A stretch of 32,960 nucleotides of DNA. Origin: a virus. Position numbers and translations under genes: made by a program. The notes beneath the pieces were generated by a model. That model worked only from the letters and a program-made list of their open reading frames with translations. It did no database searches and was not told the DNA's origin. Numbering within the stretch: the stretch's first letter is position 1; each line of letters begins with the position of its first letter. The DNA is taken from IMG/VR virus record IMGVR_UViG_3300017991_000278, positions 1 to 32,960 of that record; one strand, given 5' to 3'. Below, one piece after another: positions 23,396 to 32,563 of the stretch.

Positions 23396-26300
23396 TCGAA
23401 AACCCTCCATATCAGGATCTTCTAGGATTGCCTTTCATCAAGGGAGGACGCGATCCGAAGACCGGGCTTGATTGCACAGGCCTGGTGATGGAGATGCTTC
23501 GCAGATGCGGACACGATCCAGAAGGGTTGATAGACCCTGAAACCTATGGCATGGAATGGATGAACGTCCAGGGGTCAATCTGGCCTCAAGACGTGGTCTT
23601 CCTGCACGATGAAAAACACGTTGCATACTGCGTCGAGAAGGGCCTTCTCATTCATGCCCGGGAGGGTTCCGGCGTCTCTCTGGCAAAGGTGTCACGCCAG
23701 AAGGAATACATCACCCGCGTGATGCGCCTCGTTCCCGCTTCCGCCTCGATCAAGTGGCCATTGGGGAATAAAGGGCCAGGCGTCCAGATAATGCGGCGGA
23801 AGATGTATTCCCAGGACAAGGCAATGTCCGTCTCCCCGATAAAGAAGGCGAATTCAGCGGGACTCTTTGGGCGAGCTCTGGATGCTATCCTCGGTAGAAA
23901 CGCCGTTCTCTACGACTACATCCCCGAGGATATCAAGAATACAAAAGCCGTCTTTCTCATCAGGCACAACGGACGGGTGATAGACAGCAAAGACATGGTT
24001 TCTATCCGTCCTGTGGATGGGGACTGCATCACAATCACGCGCATTCCAGGGATAGAAGCCTTTCTCATTAGTGCTGCCATTGCCGTGGTCCTGACAATCG
24101 CCTATTACGCTTACGATACGTACATCTATCAGCCTTTCCTAGATCGAGCGGAGAAGGCGGGGCACTACGGCCCGTCCTACATGTTCGGGCAATTCCGGAC
24201 CCAATCCGCCGAAGGGATGCCGGTTCCCTTCGGATATGGAGAGGCCCGGTTGGGAGGGCAGTATCTCAACCGGTTCACGCGCCCGTTGAATGAACAAGAT
24301 TACGCATACATGCTCATCGGGTTAGGGTGGGGACCTATCGCCTCTGCAACAGATTTTGAACTCAATGGAGTCGATGCCGTTTCAATGCTCGCCTATCAAT
24401 CCGATTTAGCGAGAGCACATGGAGCGGCAGGCTACACTATTCGCCCGACTCCAACCCTGCGCGGCTATTATTACTATTTCGCATCGGGTCAATTGATGGT
24501 GCAAAACCCGACAAGGATTTACGTGAGAAGGGGGCACACTGATCAGGATGCGATAACCGACTTTGATGACGACATAACAAGCTTATCATACAACACGCAA
24601 CTTCTGAACAGCACGCCTATCGTTCTATCCGGCACAATTGAATGTGAGAAGGTGGGAATCAAGATTGAGTTCAAACCATATGGACTCTATCAGATCAACA
24701 GTGATGGATATCCGCATTCGTGGGATGTGACTTTCCGCTATCGCTACCGCTCACACGCTGGTCCTGGTGCGTGGCAACCATGGGCGGAATGGAGCTATCA
24801 GCGCAGAAGAAAAAGCCCATTCCCTGTCATGTATTACATCACCATGCCCCGCAAGGACGTATGGGACGTTCAGATTGAGAGAACGCAAAAGGACTCCGAT
24901 CCCACGGACAAGACACCCCAGTTCGGTGACGCCTACGTCACGGAATATCAGCAGATTGTGGAAGACAATCACAAGTATCCGTCCATTGCCGTATGGGCAT
25001 TAAAGGCGGTTGGAACGGAACAATTGGGGGGACAGGTCCCTTCTGGATCCGCCCACGTTCATCAGAGAAAAATCCAAGATATTCAGTCCGCGTCTCGGTT
25101 CTATCCTAGCGAATTCAACGTGACAGCCGGATCTGATGCCTCGGGCAATAGAACGTATACCATAACCGCGCCTCACTCATTCAAGGCTGGTGATGTAGTT
25201 TCAATAGACGGCCTTATTGACTATCCCAATACCGGCTACTCGTGGAATGAGGTTGCTGAAACTGCTTACAACGTGAAGAGCACTTCTATCGATGTATATT
25301 CGGGAAATCCATATGGGTCCTCTCCTACGGGGGCTTTTCCTGGAAAGGCATATAAGGCTTCCAAAAATCCAGCCGCTGCGATCTTGGACTTGCTCTACAA
25401 CAAGACATACGGGGGCGGGAAGTACCTTGACACTCAGATGACAGTGGGCATCACCATGGCCACAGGGGTCTTCTCAGCCGGTGAAACGCTGGCATCGGAA
25501 GACCTCTTCTACGGCACGGTGAGAGACGTGACCGGGTCCGGTCCATATTATGACTACACAATCGAAGCGGACGAAGGCTTTCCGATTTACGGAAAAGAGA
25601 TTGAAGGATCAAGCGGTCTCACGGGAACGGTTGGCGAGATTGGCGAGCTCTTTCAGGCTGATCTCGAATCCTTTTATGATGCGTCCGTGGTCTATGAATC
25701 CCACGTCCCTGATGGAAGCGGGATCACCGGGGCCGTAGGAGCCACGAGCGCGACGGGTGCAACCCTTCTATATGTGACCGGTCTCACGGGCGTGACGGCA
25801 AAGGATACCGTCGTAGTCAACCGGGACGGCGTGCGTGAGGAGGTTTGCGAGGTTGTCAGCAAGGGGGCGACCTATCTCAATATCGTGAACGGTCTTTCCT
25901 ACTGGCACACGGCCACGACTGCGGACAGCGTCGAGAAGTCGGAACAGCGCAATCAGACAGATATCGTCTTCGAACGATCCATGCCCCTGCTCCAGGCCCT
26001 CCAGCGGATCGCTACAAATGCGAACTCATGGCTTTTCACTGTTGGGGAGAAGTTCTACCTCAAACCGCTCAAGGCTGAGACCTCCCTAGGCATCATCTCC
26101 ATGGGGAATATCAGCAAAGAATATAATCTTACCATCTCCTACCCTCCAAAGGGCACGAGGCCCAACGTTTGCAGGGTGCGCTATTTCGATAGAGACAACG
26201 GCTTCGATGAAGACAGTGTGGGATATGAGGACCCCACCGCAATCACGAATTCCGAAGATCTGATCGAGATGGAGCGAGACGGAACGGGGATCGGGCGGAG

Positions 26301-28401
26301 GAGTGAAGCTTACCGCCTCGCGGTAAGAACCATAAAGGAAGCCCAAGGGATCGACGCTATCCTCGAGTGGGTCATGGATGTGGATGCAATCGACTTCATG
26401 CCGGGGGATGTGAGAACGATTCAGTATGATGTGCCAGGATGGGGAACAGCGGGCGGGCGAGTCAAATCATCGACGAATACAACCTTCACAACAAAGCAGA
26501 CGATCACCCTCGGGGCGGGGACATATTACGTTCTTGTAAGACACCAGGACGGGACGGAAGAGCTTCGCCAGATCTCCACAGCCGCCGGATCTCACCGATC
26601 ATTTACGGTCTCATCGAACTGGACAACAAACCCATCAGCCGGGGACGTTTTCGCCATTGGCTTGGGATCAGCAGTAGCGAAACAGATCCGGATCTTCGAT
26701 TGGGAGATGGCAGAAAACTTCCAGGCCAAGATTCGAGCCTATGCAGATGCAGACAGCATCTATGATTTTGATCCCCTACTCTTGACAGAAGAGTCGGCGT
26801 CCGAGCTTCCTGATCCCCGAGCAATTCCGCCCGATCCAACAGACTTGACATTGAATGAAACTCAAGCCGTTGATAAAGACGGCGTGCTTCGATCTGTCAT
26901 AGATGTGAACTTTGTGAAGCCTGAGCACCCTGTCTACTCTCATTCTGAAATCTGGTACACGCGCAGCCTCGGCCCATGGGATGAGTACGGGGTCAAGCAA
27001 CCTATCGGCACCACATCCCCGGGGAATGCTGAGATTTCCCACGTCGAGGGCGTGGCTGTCACTGATACTTATGTGGCATACACGGACACATATAATAATC
27101 GCGTTATCGTTCTGAATCGGGCAGGCCTTACCTATTCCCATCAGTTTGGAACGTTGGGAACAGGGAACACGAACTTCAATCACCCATGTGGGATCACCAC
27201 GGACGGAACGTATTGGTACATTGTGGACCGCGTAAATAACCGGGTGAAGAAGCACCAGATGGACGGCACCTATGTGGCTGAGATCGGGAGTCTTGGCAGT
27301 ACAGATGGGAAGTTTGATCAGCCTTGGGACATCGACTACAACGCTACGACGAATCTCCTATACGTCCTCGATTCCGGCAACTCCCGTTTTCAGGTCATCA
27401 ATACGGCCATGGCCTTCGTGAACAAGGGAGGGAGCGCGGGATCGGGCGACGGTCAACTAGATGAACCGAAGGGGATCTGCTCTGTCAGCAATCGGATTCT
27501 CATTGCCGATACGGGCAATCAGCGGGTGCAGTATTTCTCCACCACGTCCTATGCCTTCACAAAGAAGATCGCTATCGGCACGGGCATTGATGACGGGGAA
27601 TTCCTCCGTCCTGTTGGGATCGAGTCGGACGGGTTGAAGATATGGGTTGGGGATTCCGGCTATGTTTCCGGCGTGCCCTACTCTCGGATCATCGTTTTCA
27701 ACTTCCAGGATGGATCATTCAGCGAGACGATAGGATCCGAGGCTGGTCGAGGGGTTGATGAATTTGACTGGCCTTTTGACATGATGCTCGATCCGGATGA
27801 TGAGGAATATCTATACGTTGCGGATCGGAACAATCAGCGGGTAGTCTGCCACATGGTCGTTTGGCCATCAAATGATGATTGGGAATTCCTCGGCACTTCG
27901 CAGACGGGGCATTACAGGATTACAGAACCACCCCAGCCGGGAACCATCATCACCGTCTCCGTGCTCCCTGTTTCTTTCACTGGCCAGAAGAGGTTGGTCA
28001 ATTCAGGGGTGCAGGAACAACTCGAAGTCAAGGGTCTTGCCCTTACTCCTGATGACGTTCCTCAAGCCTGGATCCGGTATCTCTCGCGTACTCAAATGCA
28101 GCTTTACTGGAATCAGACCACGGACCGACACACGCACTCCTATGAGGTGAAGAAGGGGGATGATGAGGAGTCAGCGTCCACGGTTGCGACGGATATCACG
28201 GAGCTATTCTTCAACGTGCCCGTGGAGAACGGGAAGGTGATCTCCTACTGGATCTATGGGAAGAACAAGGGGGGCGTGCTCTCCGAGAACGGGAAGCAGA
28301 TCACGATCAACAGCAGTCCCGCATCTACTCGGCCTTATCAGGGTAGCGTTGTCTCCGCCACTTTGAACTCGGTTTCAGGAGCATCAGGAGGATCAGGATA
28401 A
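23392..28401 (+). CDS. Giant tail tip protein: K-, I- and J-like domains fused, with an NHL propeller insert
   Basis: A 1669-aa protein from ATG 23392 (ATGA overlap). Residues 1-115: NlpC/P60 peptidase with Cys28 (GLDCTGLV), His76 (HVAYCVEKG) and a third polar site near His88, the lambda K-type cell-wall hydrolase. Residues about 134-250: I-like domain with a grip-like fold ([24 protein letters not shown]) and a hydrophobic helix (about 223-242). From about 263: J-like tip ([25 protein letters not shown] onward). Residues about 1147-1200 and 1495-1545 are two halves of a fibronectin-like domain; between them (about 1204-1491) lie six NHL repeats. A second Fn3-like domain ends the protein. The tip binds the receptor and opens the tail. 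Confidence 0.88.
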   Translation: MIENPPYQDLLGLPFIKGGRDPKTGLDCTGLVMEMLRRCGHDPEGLIDPETYGMEWMNVQGSIWPQDVVFLHDEKHVAYCVEKGLLIHAREGSGVSLAKVSRQKEYITRVMRLVPASASIKWPLGNKGPGVQIMRRKMYSQDKAMSVSPIKKANSAGLFGRALDAILGRNAVLYDYIPEDIKNTKAVFLIRHNGRVIDSKDMVSIRPVDGDCITITRIPGIEAFLISAAIAVVLTIAYYAYDTYIYQPFLDRAEKAGHYGPSYMFGQFRTQSAEGMPVPFGYGEARLGGQYLNRFTRPLNEQDYAYMLIGLGWGPIASATDFELNGVDAVSMLAYQSDLARAHGAAGYTIRPTPTLRGYYYYFASGQLMVQNPTRIYVRRGHTDQDAITDFDDDITSLSYNTQLLNSTPIVLSGTIECEKVGIKIEFKPYGLYQINSDGYPHSWDVTFRYRYRSHAGPGAWQPWAEWSYQRRRKSPFPVMYYITMPRKDVWDVQIERTQKDSDPTDKTPQFGDAYVTEYQQIVEDNHKYPSIAVWALKAVGTEQLGGQVPSGSAHVHQRKIQDIQSASRFYPSEFNVTAGSDASGNRTYTITAPHSFKAGDVVSIDGLIDYPNTGYSWNEVAETAYNVKSTSIDVYSGNPYGSSPTGAFPGKAYKASKNPAAAILDLLYNKTYGGGKYLDTQMTVGITMATGVFSAGETLASEDLFYGTVRDVTGSGPYYDYTIEADEGFPIYGKEIEGSSGLTGTVGEIGELFQADLESFYDASVVYESHVPDGSGITGAVGATSATGATLLYVTGLTGVTAKDTVVVNRDGVREEVCEVVSKGATYLNIVNGLSYWHTATTADSVEKSEQRNQTDIVFERSMPLLQALQRIATNANSWLFTVGEKFYLKPLKAETSLGIISMGNISKEYNLTISYPPKGTRPNVCRVRYFDRDNGFDEDSVGYEDPTAITNSEDLIEMERDGTGIGRRSEAYRLAVRTIKEAQGIDAILEWVMDVDAIDFMPGDVRTIQYDVPGWGTAGGRVKSSTNTTFTTKQTITLGAGTYYVLVRHQDGTEELRQISTAAGSHRSFTVSSNWTTNPSAGDVFAIGLGSAVAKQIRIFDWEMAENFQAKIRAYADADSIYDFDPLLLTEESASELPDPRAIPPDPTDLTLNETQAVDKDGVLRSVIDVNFVKPEHPVYSHSEIWYTRSLGPWDEYGVKQPIGTTSPGNAEISHVEGVAVTDTYVAYTDTYNNRVIVLNRAGLTYSHQFGTLGTGNTNFNHPCGITTDGTYWYIVDRVNNRVKKHQMDGTYVAEIGSLGSTDGKFDQPWDIDYNATTNLLYVLDSGNSRFQVINTAMAFVNKGGSAGSGDGQLDEPKGICSVSNRILIADTGNQRVQYFSTTSYAFTKKIAIGTGIDDGEFLRPVGIESDGLKIWVGDSGYVSGVPYSRIIVFNFQDGSFSETIGSEAGRGVDEFDWPFDMMLDPDDEEYLYVADRNNQRVVCHMVVWPSNDDWEFLGTSQTGHYRITEPPQPGTIITVSVLPVSFTGQKRLVNSGVQEQLEVKGLALTPDDVPQAWIRYLSRTQMQLYWNQTTDRHTHSYEVKKGDDEESASTVATDITELFFNVPVENGKVISYWIYGKNKGGVLSENGKQITINSSPASTRPYQGSVVSATLNSVSGASGGSG
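27025..27866 (+). repeat. Six NHL-type repeats forming a predicted beta-propeller
   Basis: Six units of about 45-55 codons share the pattern P-G-(I/V)...(I/V/Y)-x-D-x-x-N-x-R-V...G...G...F/L: for example [52 protein letters not shown]...SRIIVFN and [12 protein letters not shown]. The last strand leads straight back into the fibronectin-like domain. Such propellers bind proteins or glycans. Confidence 0.85.
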
Positions 28402-30248
28402 TGGCTGCATGGCCCGGAACTATGGTGGGAATGACAGCATCAGGGGACGACCTGATCCTGATGACTGGATACGGGGAGGGGACATACACTGAAGGCGCGG
28501 TGAATCTTACCTTTCTCGATCACTACCATTTGACCATCCACATCCAGCACGAGCAGACCCCGGCCAGCGGTCCGCCCGTGAGCTCCGTCTTCCTCGAGGC
28601 CAGCATTTCAGATGATGCCGGTTCATCCTGGTCCGATTGGTTCCCTTTTTATCCCGGCGTATTCTACTGCGATCAGGTCAAGTATCGCGTGACAGCCCGA
28701 ACTAACCCGGGTTATCCGGGGGGATACCGTCCCAAGGTTACACGCCTGTCTCTTAGTGCATCCCGTGAGGATTCGTCCGTATGGCAGGAGCCCGTGATCA
28801 GCGGCCTTGCCACTCCTCCAACTGAGCCAAGCATGGGGGATAGGCATATTGTTGTATCAGGGGCGACTGGCCCGACAGGGGCATGGACTGATTGGCTCGG
28901 GCGTATTGCTGAATGCGTTGATCCTGTCAGTAAGTCATGGGTCTCGACCATTCCCATGGTTGGTATGTTCTTTTGGGATACTGCTCTTGGAGCGGAAAAG
29001 CTTTGTACTTCGAAGTGGGCGACCGGGGCGTCCTGGCAGACGCAGGGACATGGCACAACGGGGGCCACGGGCGGGACGGGGGCGGCTGGATCGCCTACCG
29101 GGGCCTGTGGCGCAACGGGCGTTTCAGGAGCCACAGGGGCGACGGGTGACGTTGTGACGGGGGCCACAGGGGATACAGGATCAGGAGCTACAGGAGCCAC
29201 GGGAGCGACTGGAGGATCTACAGGAAGCACCGGGGCCACGGGCGCAACTGGAGCAACGGGGGGGACAGGGGCCTGCGGATTGACGGGCGCATGTGGGACC
29301 ACGGGGGCATCAGGAACGACCGGAGCAACGGGGGCGGCGGGAAGCCCAACGGGAGCCACGGGTGCGACCGGATCCGTAGTCACTGGTGCGACGGGGGCGG
29401 CTGTGACCGGGGCGACGGGGGCAAGTGGAACGACCGGACCGGGCGGCGTGACGGGGGCTTGTGGAGCGACCGGAGCCTCGGGAGCCACGGGGGCAAGCGG
29501 CGCGGCTGGATCTCCCACGGGTGCGACCGGCGCGACCGGGACGGGTGCAACGGGTGCAACGGGCAGCACGGGGGCCACAGGAGACGCCATAACAGGCGCA
29601 TGTGGTTCAACCGGGGATGCGGGCCTTACCGGGGCGACGGGGGCGACCGGACCATCTGGGGGCGCAACTGGACCCACGGGGGCATCAGGCGCGACCGGCC
29701 ACACGGGACAGACGGGCATAGCTGGATCTCCCACAGGAGCGACCGGGGCGAGCGGCGTCTCAGGCGCGACGGGTGTTTCGGGGGCAACTGGCGCGACGGC
29801 GACGGGCAGAATCGGCAGAAAGGGTGCGATTGTTTCTCCTGGATCTGGTTGGTCGTCTCAGTTGATTGCAACCTTCACCCCAGCTTCGAACGAGTTGACG
29901 GCATACGATTCCTATGCAATCAAGTTCAAAACGAATTCAACAACTTTCACAGGAACGGCCTACGTCCGGGTAAAGCAAAACGGGACGAAGGTATGGGAAG
30001 CGACATTGACGGCAAGCACGAATGAACAATTTGAGGTTTGCTTACAACAGAATCCAGGGGTCACTACAGAATCCCTAGCGGCAGATAAGAATGTGGACGG
30101 GAACACTTCTCAAGTTACTGCCGGAAGAACGAACTTCTGGATCTCAGCAAATGAGAGCGTAACTGCCCATGCGGAAATTGACGGCGGAACGGGTGCCGCT
30201 GGATGGACGGTGGGAGCGGATATCTTTACTGACATAGCACCTGCATAG
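28401..30248 (+). CDS. Collagen-like tail fibre with DUF2793-like domain
   Basis: A 615-aa protein whose ATG overlaps the previous TAA. Residues 1-135: beta-rich attachment domain. Residues about 138-207: DUF2793-like segment ([24 protein letters not shown]...GRIAECVD...[10 protein letters not shown]). Residues about 217-470: an almost unbroken Gly-X-Y repeat dominated by GAT and GxT triplets with few prolines, plus several Gly-Ala-Cys and SPTG interruptions. Residues about 475-615: a globular C-terminal domain, likely receptor-binding, encoded by noticeably AT-richer DNA. It should be a trimeric side or tip fibre. GCATCAGGAGGATCAGG upstream gives a strong ribosome site inside the preceding gene. 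Confidence 0.88.
   Translation: MAAWPGTMVGMTASGDDLILMTGYGEGTYTEGAVNLTFLDHYHLTIHIQHEQTPASGPPVSSVFLEASISDDAGSSWSDWFPFYPGVFYCDQVKYRVTARTNPGYPGGYRPKVTRLSLSASREDSSVWQEPVISGLATPPTEPSMGDRHIVVSGATGPTGAWTDWLGRIAECVDPVSKSWVSTIPMVGMFFWDTALGAEKLCTSKWATGASWQTQGHGTTGATGGTGAAGSPTGACGATGVSGATGATGDVVTGATGDTGSGATGATGATGGSTGSTGATGATGATGGTGACGLTGACGTTGASGTTGATGAAGSPTGATGATGSVVTGATGAAVTGATGASGTTGPGGVTGACGATGASGATGASGAAGSPTGATGATGTGATGATGSTGATGDAITGACGSTGDAGLTGATGATGPSGGATGPTGASGATGHTGQTGIAGSPTGATGASGVSGATGVSGATGATATGRIGRKGAIVSPGSGWSSQLIATFTPASNELTAYDSYAIKFKTNSTTFTGTAYVRVKQNGTKVWEATLTASTNEQFEVCLQQNPGVTTESLAADKNVDGNTSQVTAGRTNFWISANESVTAHAEIDGGTGAAGWTVGADIFTDIAPA
29050..29810 (+). repeat. Low-complexity collagen-coding repeat
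   Basis: About 250 codons of short degenerate GGx-Axx-ACx units (GGGGCGACGGGGGC and variants). Codon choice varies between neighbours, so the DNA is less repetitive than the protein, which may limit slippage. Interruptions of the Gly-X-Y phase occur at intervals ([16 protein letters not shown]). Confidence 0.85.
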
Positions 30249-30264
30249 GAAAAGGAGGACTGCC

Positions 30265-30588
30265 ATGCCTACTCAGGACCAATGCAACACATGCCGGGAG
30301 AACATTTACGGCGCTATCGGAAAGCTTCGGGATTGCGTGAAGTCCAAGGTGGGCAAGTGGGTGCTGACGACGATTATCGGTATCACGATCACCGTGATCA
30401 GTGGTCTTGCCGTGATGATGTTGCTGGTAGCTTCAAACGCTCAAGAGAATGCGGTGAAGATCGCGGAGGGCAAGACGCGGACGGACGATCTGAAGGAAGA
30501 CGTGGAGGAGATCAAGCAGGCTCAACGCACGGCAGATCGGAAGCTGGACAAGATTCTTGATCGCCTTCCTCGGAGGGAGTCGGACTGA
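30265..30588 (+). CDS. Single-TM protein with cytoplasmic-type coiled coil
   Basis: A 107-aa protein with AAAAGGAGGACTGCC just before the ATG, one of the strongest ribosome sites in the window. Cys7 and Cys10 form a CxxC; Lys/Arg-rich residues 19-31 precede one transmembrane helix (about 32-56, VLTTIIGITITVISGLAVMM), followed by a charged coiled coil (DDLKEDVEEIKQAQRTADRKLDKILDRL). A holin- or XhlA-type or spanin-like lysis protein would fit a small membrane gene at the end of a late operon. Its last 77 bases overlap the 3' end of the converging minus-strand gene. Confidence 0.7.
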   Translation: MPTQDQCNTCRENIYGAIGKLRDCVKSKVGKWVLTTIIGITITVISGLAVMMLLVASNAQENAVKIAEGKTRTDDLKEDVEEIKQAQRTADRKLDKILDRLPRRESD

Positions 30589-30832
30589 TCCGGTATTCCT
30601 CTTTGAATTCCACGCCCAGTTCTTTGCACAGACGGCGGCATTCTGATGCAGGTCCGCTCCACTTCATCCCCGTGAATCCCGGCTCGATCACGAAGACGCA
30701 GGTGACGGCTGGGAATCTTGACGCGATCAGGGGCGTTTTGTATCCGCTTTCATAGACCGCTTTGCTTCGCACGTCTGTTCTGCAAAAGCCCATGACTTCG
30801 AGGATCTGCGCCCATTCCGGTGTCTTATTCAT
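30512..30832 (-). CDS. Unknown 106-aa protein, last gene of the minus-strand operon
   Basis: Read from ATG 30832, which lies inside the stop of the gene before it (ATGAATAA overlap, eight bases), with GGGGATTCGCT ahead. The product is mixed alpha/beta with several cysteines (Cys17, Cys45 and others) and a variable C-terminus (EEGDQESCPASDLPCVEPA) that runs antisense over the end of the one-TM gene at 30265. The middle (TPLIASRFPAVTCVFVIEPGFTGMKWSGP) looks folded. No family is recognised. Confidence 0.5.
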   Translation of the reverse strand: MNKTPEWAQILEVMGFCRTDVRSKAVYESGYKTPLIASRFPAVTCVFVIEPGFTGMKWSGPASECRRLCKELGVEFKEEYRISPTPSEEGDQESCPASDLPCVEPA

Positions 30833-31088
30833 AGCGAATCCCCGCAGGCGGCAAAGGCGGCTCTTTTTCTTCATAATAGAATCCGGCTTTCCCGCAGATA
30901 TCAAAATGCACACTTCGCACGGACCCTCTCTCATTGCTGCACAGCAGTTCGCCCTTGCTTCTCTTCTTGCCTGTCACAAGATCTATCGAAGCAGTTGCGT
31001 TCCGATAGCAATGAAGGTCTGCAATCGGAAGCGGACCGATTGGGATAGAGTGTTTGCAATTCGCACAGATTCTCAGTTCTTCGCTCAT
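30825..31088 (-). CDS. Cysteine-rich zinc-binding miniprotein
   Basis: An 87-aa protein with RICANCKHS (residues 6-14), HCYRNATASIDLVTGKKRS, LLCSNER and DICGKAGFYYEEK: the C-x2-C...C...C...CG-A-F-E layout of small phage/prophage proteins presumed to bind zinc. AGGAATAGGCT precedes the ATG at 31088, which overlaps the TGA of the upstream gene (ATGA). Function unknown, although relatives are widespread as small accessory ORFs. Confidence 0.65.
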   Translation of the reverse strand: MSEELRICANCKHSIPIGPLPIADLHCYRNATASIDLVTGKKRSKGELLCSNERGSVRSVHFDICGKAGFYYEEKEPPLPPAGIRYE

Positions 31089-31402
31089 AGCCTATTCCTA
31101 TCAGAGATATGAAAGTCCAGGATGCCAGCGGCAAGCACTTGCATAGCCTCGTCGAAGGTGGCGTGGGTTTGCTTCATGTACATTTTCAGAAAGAGGCTCC
31201 CTGCGTTTGATGCCATCTTCCTGAGCGATCCGATGTGGACGGGGTTGCTGAATCGTGTCTGTACGAGATCCGGCTTGCGGTTGTCGATGTGCTGGACGAG
31301 AAAGGCCCCCATCTCCGTGGCGGATATTTCCCGCACATTCTTGCATGATTCGACGAATTGGGTGAATGGGGTGACGGGGATTCCGGCTTCGGGATTATTC
31401 AT
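31085..31402 (-). CDS. Unknown 105-aa protein
   Basis: The start at 31402 is chosen because AGGAGAT stands five bases upstream and the ATG lies in an ATGAATAA overlap with the glycosyltransferase stop; an extension to 31441 would run into that gene. The product is mostly helical (TEMGAFLVQHIDN; SLRKMASNAGSLFLKMYMKQ; TFDEAMQVLAAGILDFHI). No motif recognised. Tight coupling to the glycosyltransferase suggests shared expression, not necessarily shared function. Confidence 0.55.
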   Translation of the reverse strand: MNNPEAGIPVTPFTQFVESCKNVREISATEMGAFLVQHIDNRKPDLVQTRFSNPVHIGSLRKMASNAGSLFLKMYMKQTHATFDEAMQVLAAGILDFHISDRNRL

Positions 31403-32381
31403 TGAATATCTCCTGAAAGAGCGGATAGGCCCGGAGGACATCCGGATTCATAGCGTCATTCCCCCTGAGTTGCCGCTTGATGAGTTGATACAGAAGGGGC
31501 CTTACCTCGTGGGGCCTGATCCCCCGCCTCATAATCCCGTCACAGTACGGGACGACGGACACGCCCAGCATGGCGGATTCGAGCAGGACGGTGGAGTTGA
31601 TTGAGTGGACCGAATAGGAGGACATAATTGACCTGTAAAGATCCCCCCGGTCAATGGTGAAATCAAGATCAGGAAGGGCCACGTCTTGCTGATGCGGGTG
31701 CGGTCTGACCAGGATGGGCAAGGGAACCTCTCCCTTTCTCCCGTACAATTCCCCGATATTCTTCACCGCCTCTTCCACGAACTCGGCCATGGAGTTGAAG
31801 CGGCTGTTGATCATGTTTGTGTCGCGCTCATCCTGGAGGGCGATCAGGTGATGATCGAAGCGTCGGGAGAAGGCTTGTAGTCCGGGGGCAACGTCTTTCA
31901 TAATGCCGTTGTTCTGGGCGAAAAATCGACCATAGATTGAAAGCTCCCGGTCCTCCTCATCTGTCAGCGGGAAGAATTCCATGACGTTGAAAGAGCTTGC
32001 GGCATTGACGCCCATCTTGTCGAAGTACATGTTCCCAGCTTGAGGGAACCAGCCAAGCTCCCCGTGAAAGAAGGAGTCCATGCCCAGACCCTTGGCGATC
32101 TCTTTGACCTTCAGATCCCCGGGACTCCCCCCATTCCAGATGAAGAGATGATCGGGTTTGAAATGAGAGATGATATCCCGAAGGGCTTCGGGCGTAGCAC
32201 AGCGGTGGATGGATACGGTGTCCGGATTGCTTACGCCGATCTCGGGATTGAACAGCACAAGGCATTCTGTGCCGAGAGTGCTCATCGTCCTGGCCATGTG
32301 GTTGAAGAGTTCGACGACGAAACCCCAACGATGTGGGCGGTCTTCGATGAACAGGCCTGCGGTGAATAGAATTCGGCTCAC
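31395..32381 (-). CDS. KpsC/KpsS-like capsule-type glycosyltransferase
   Basis: A 328-aa protein from GTG 32381 (GGGGGAGG five bases upstream, GTGA overlap with the previous gene); the ATG at 32396 is possible but worse placed. Features of the capsular polysaccharide (Kdo-transferase-like) family: LFIWNGGSPGD (residues about 79-89), GELGWFPQAGNMYFDKMGVNAASSF (about 107-131), LVRPHPHQ and VHSINSTVLLESAMLGVSVV. These mark a GT-B-type nucleotide-sugar enzyme. No signal peptide or TM segment, so it would act in the cytoplasm. It may modify host surface glycan or phage proteins; the acceptor is unknown. Confidence 0.75.
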   Translation of the reverse strand: MSRILFTAGLFIEDRPHRWGFVVELFNHMARTMSTLGTECLVLFNPEIGVSNPDTVSIHRCATPEALRDIISHFKPDHLFIWNGGSPGDLKVKEIAKGLGMDSFFHGELGWFPQAGNMYFDKMGVNAASSFNVMEFFPLTDEEDRELSIYGRFFAQNNGIMKDVAPGLQAFSRRFDHHLIALQDERDTNMINSRFNSMAEFVEEAVKNIGELYGRKGEVPLPILVRPHPHQQDVALPDLDFTIDRGDLYRSIMSSYSVHSINSTVLLESAMLGVSVVPYCDGIMRRGIRPHEVRPLLYQLIKRQLRGNDAMNPDVLRAYPLFQEIFNE

Positions 32382-32563
32382 AGCTTCCTCCCCCATTGCT
32401 TTTCAAACTCACGGATCACGCCCGGGTGCCTTTTGCACAGCCGCCGTTTCTTGCCCTCGTAATCGATGACGCACCAGTCCGTGAGATTCGACTGAGTGCA
32501 GGCGGTCCCGCAGATCGGGCATTTATTCTCCGGCTTGCACTTCTTCTTCTTGTTCTTTGCCAT
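32378..32563 (-). CDS. 61-aa zinc-finger-like miniprotein
   Basis: GGAGG stands nine bases before the ATG at 32563. Cysteines at 9, 15, 18, 22, 31 and 43, including CPICG, point to a zinc-binding knuckle; the rest is basic (KKKKCK; GKKRRLCKRHPGV). Its start lies inside the methyltransferase gene and its TGA overlaps the glycosyltransferase GTG, so the three are translationally coupled. Function unknown. Confidence 0.6.
   Translation of the reverse strand: MAKNKKKKCKPENKCPICGTACTQSNLTDWCVIDYEGKKRRLCKRHPGVIREFEKQWGRKL

Noticed and set aside
28712-29734. 340-aa minus-strand protein made of Pro-Val-Ala-Pro repeats
   Set aside because: It is the mirror image of the collagen-coding repeat; the repeat comes from the plus-strand Gly-Ala-Thr codons.
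29291-30025. 244-aa plus-strand frame rich in Gly, Asp and Arg
   Set aside because: A shifted reading of the collagen repeat with no ribosome site and no domain.
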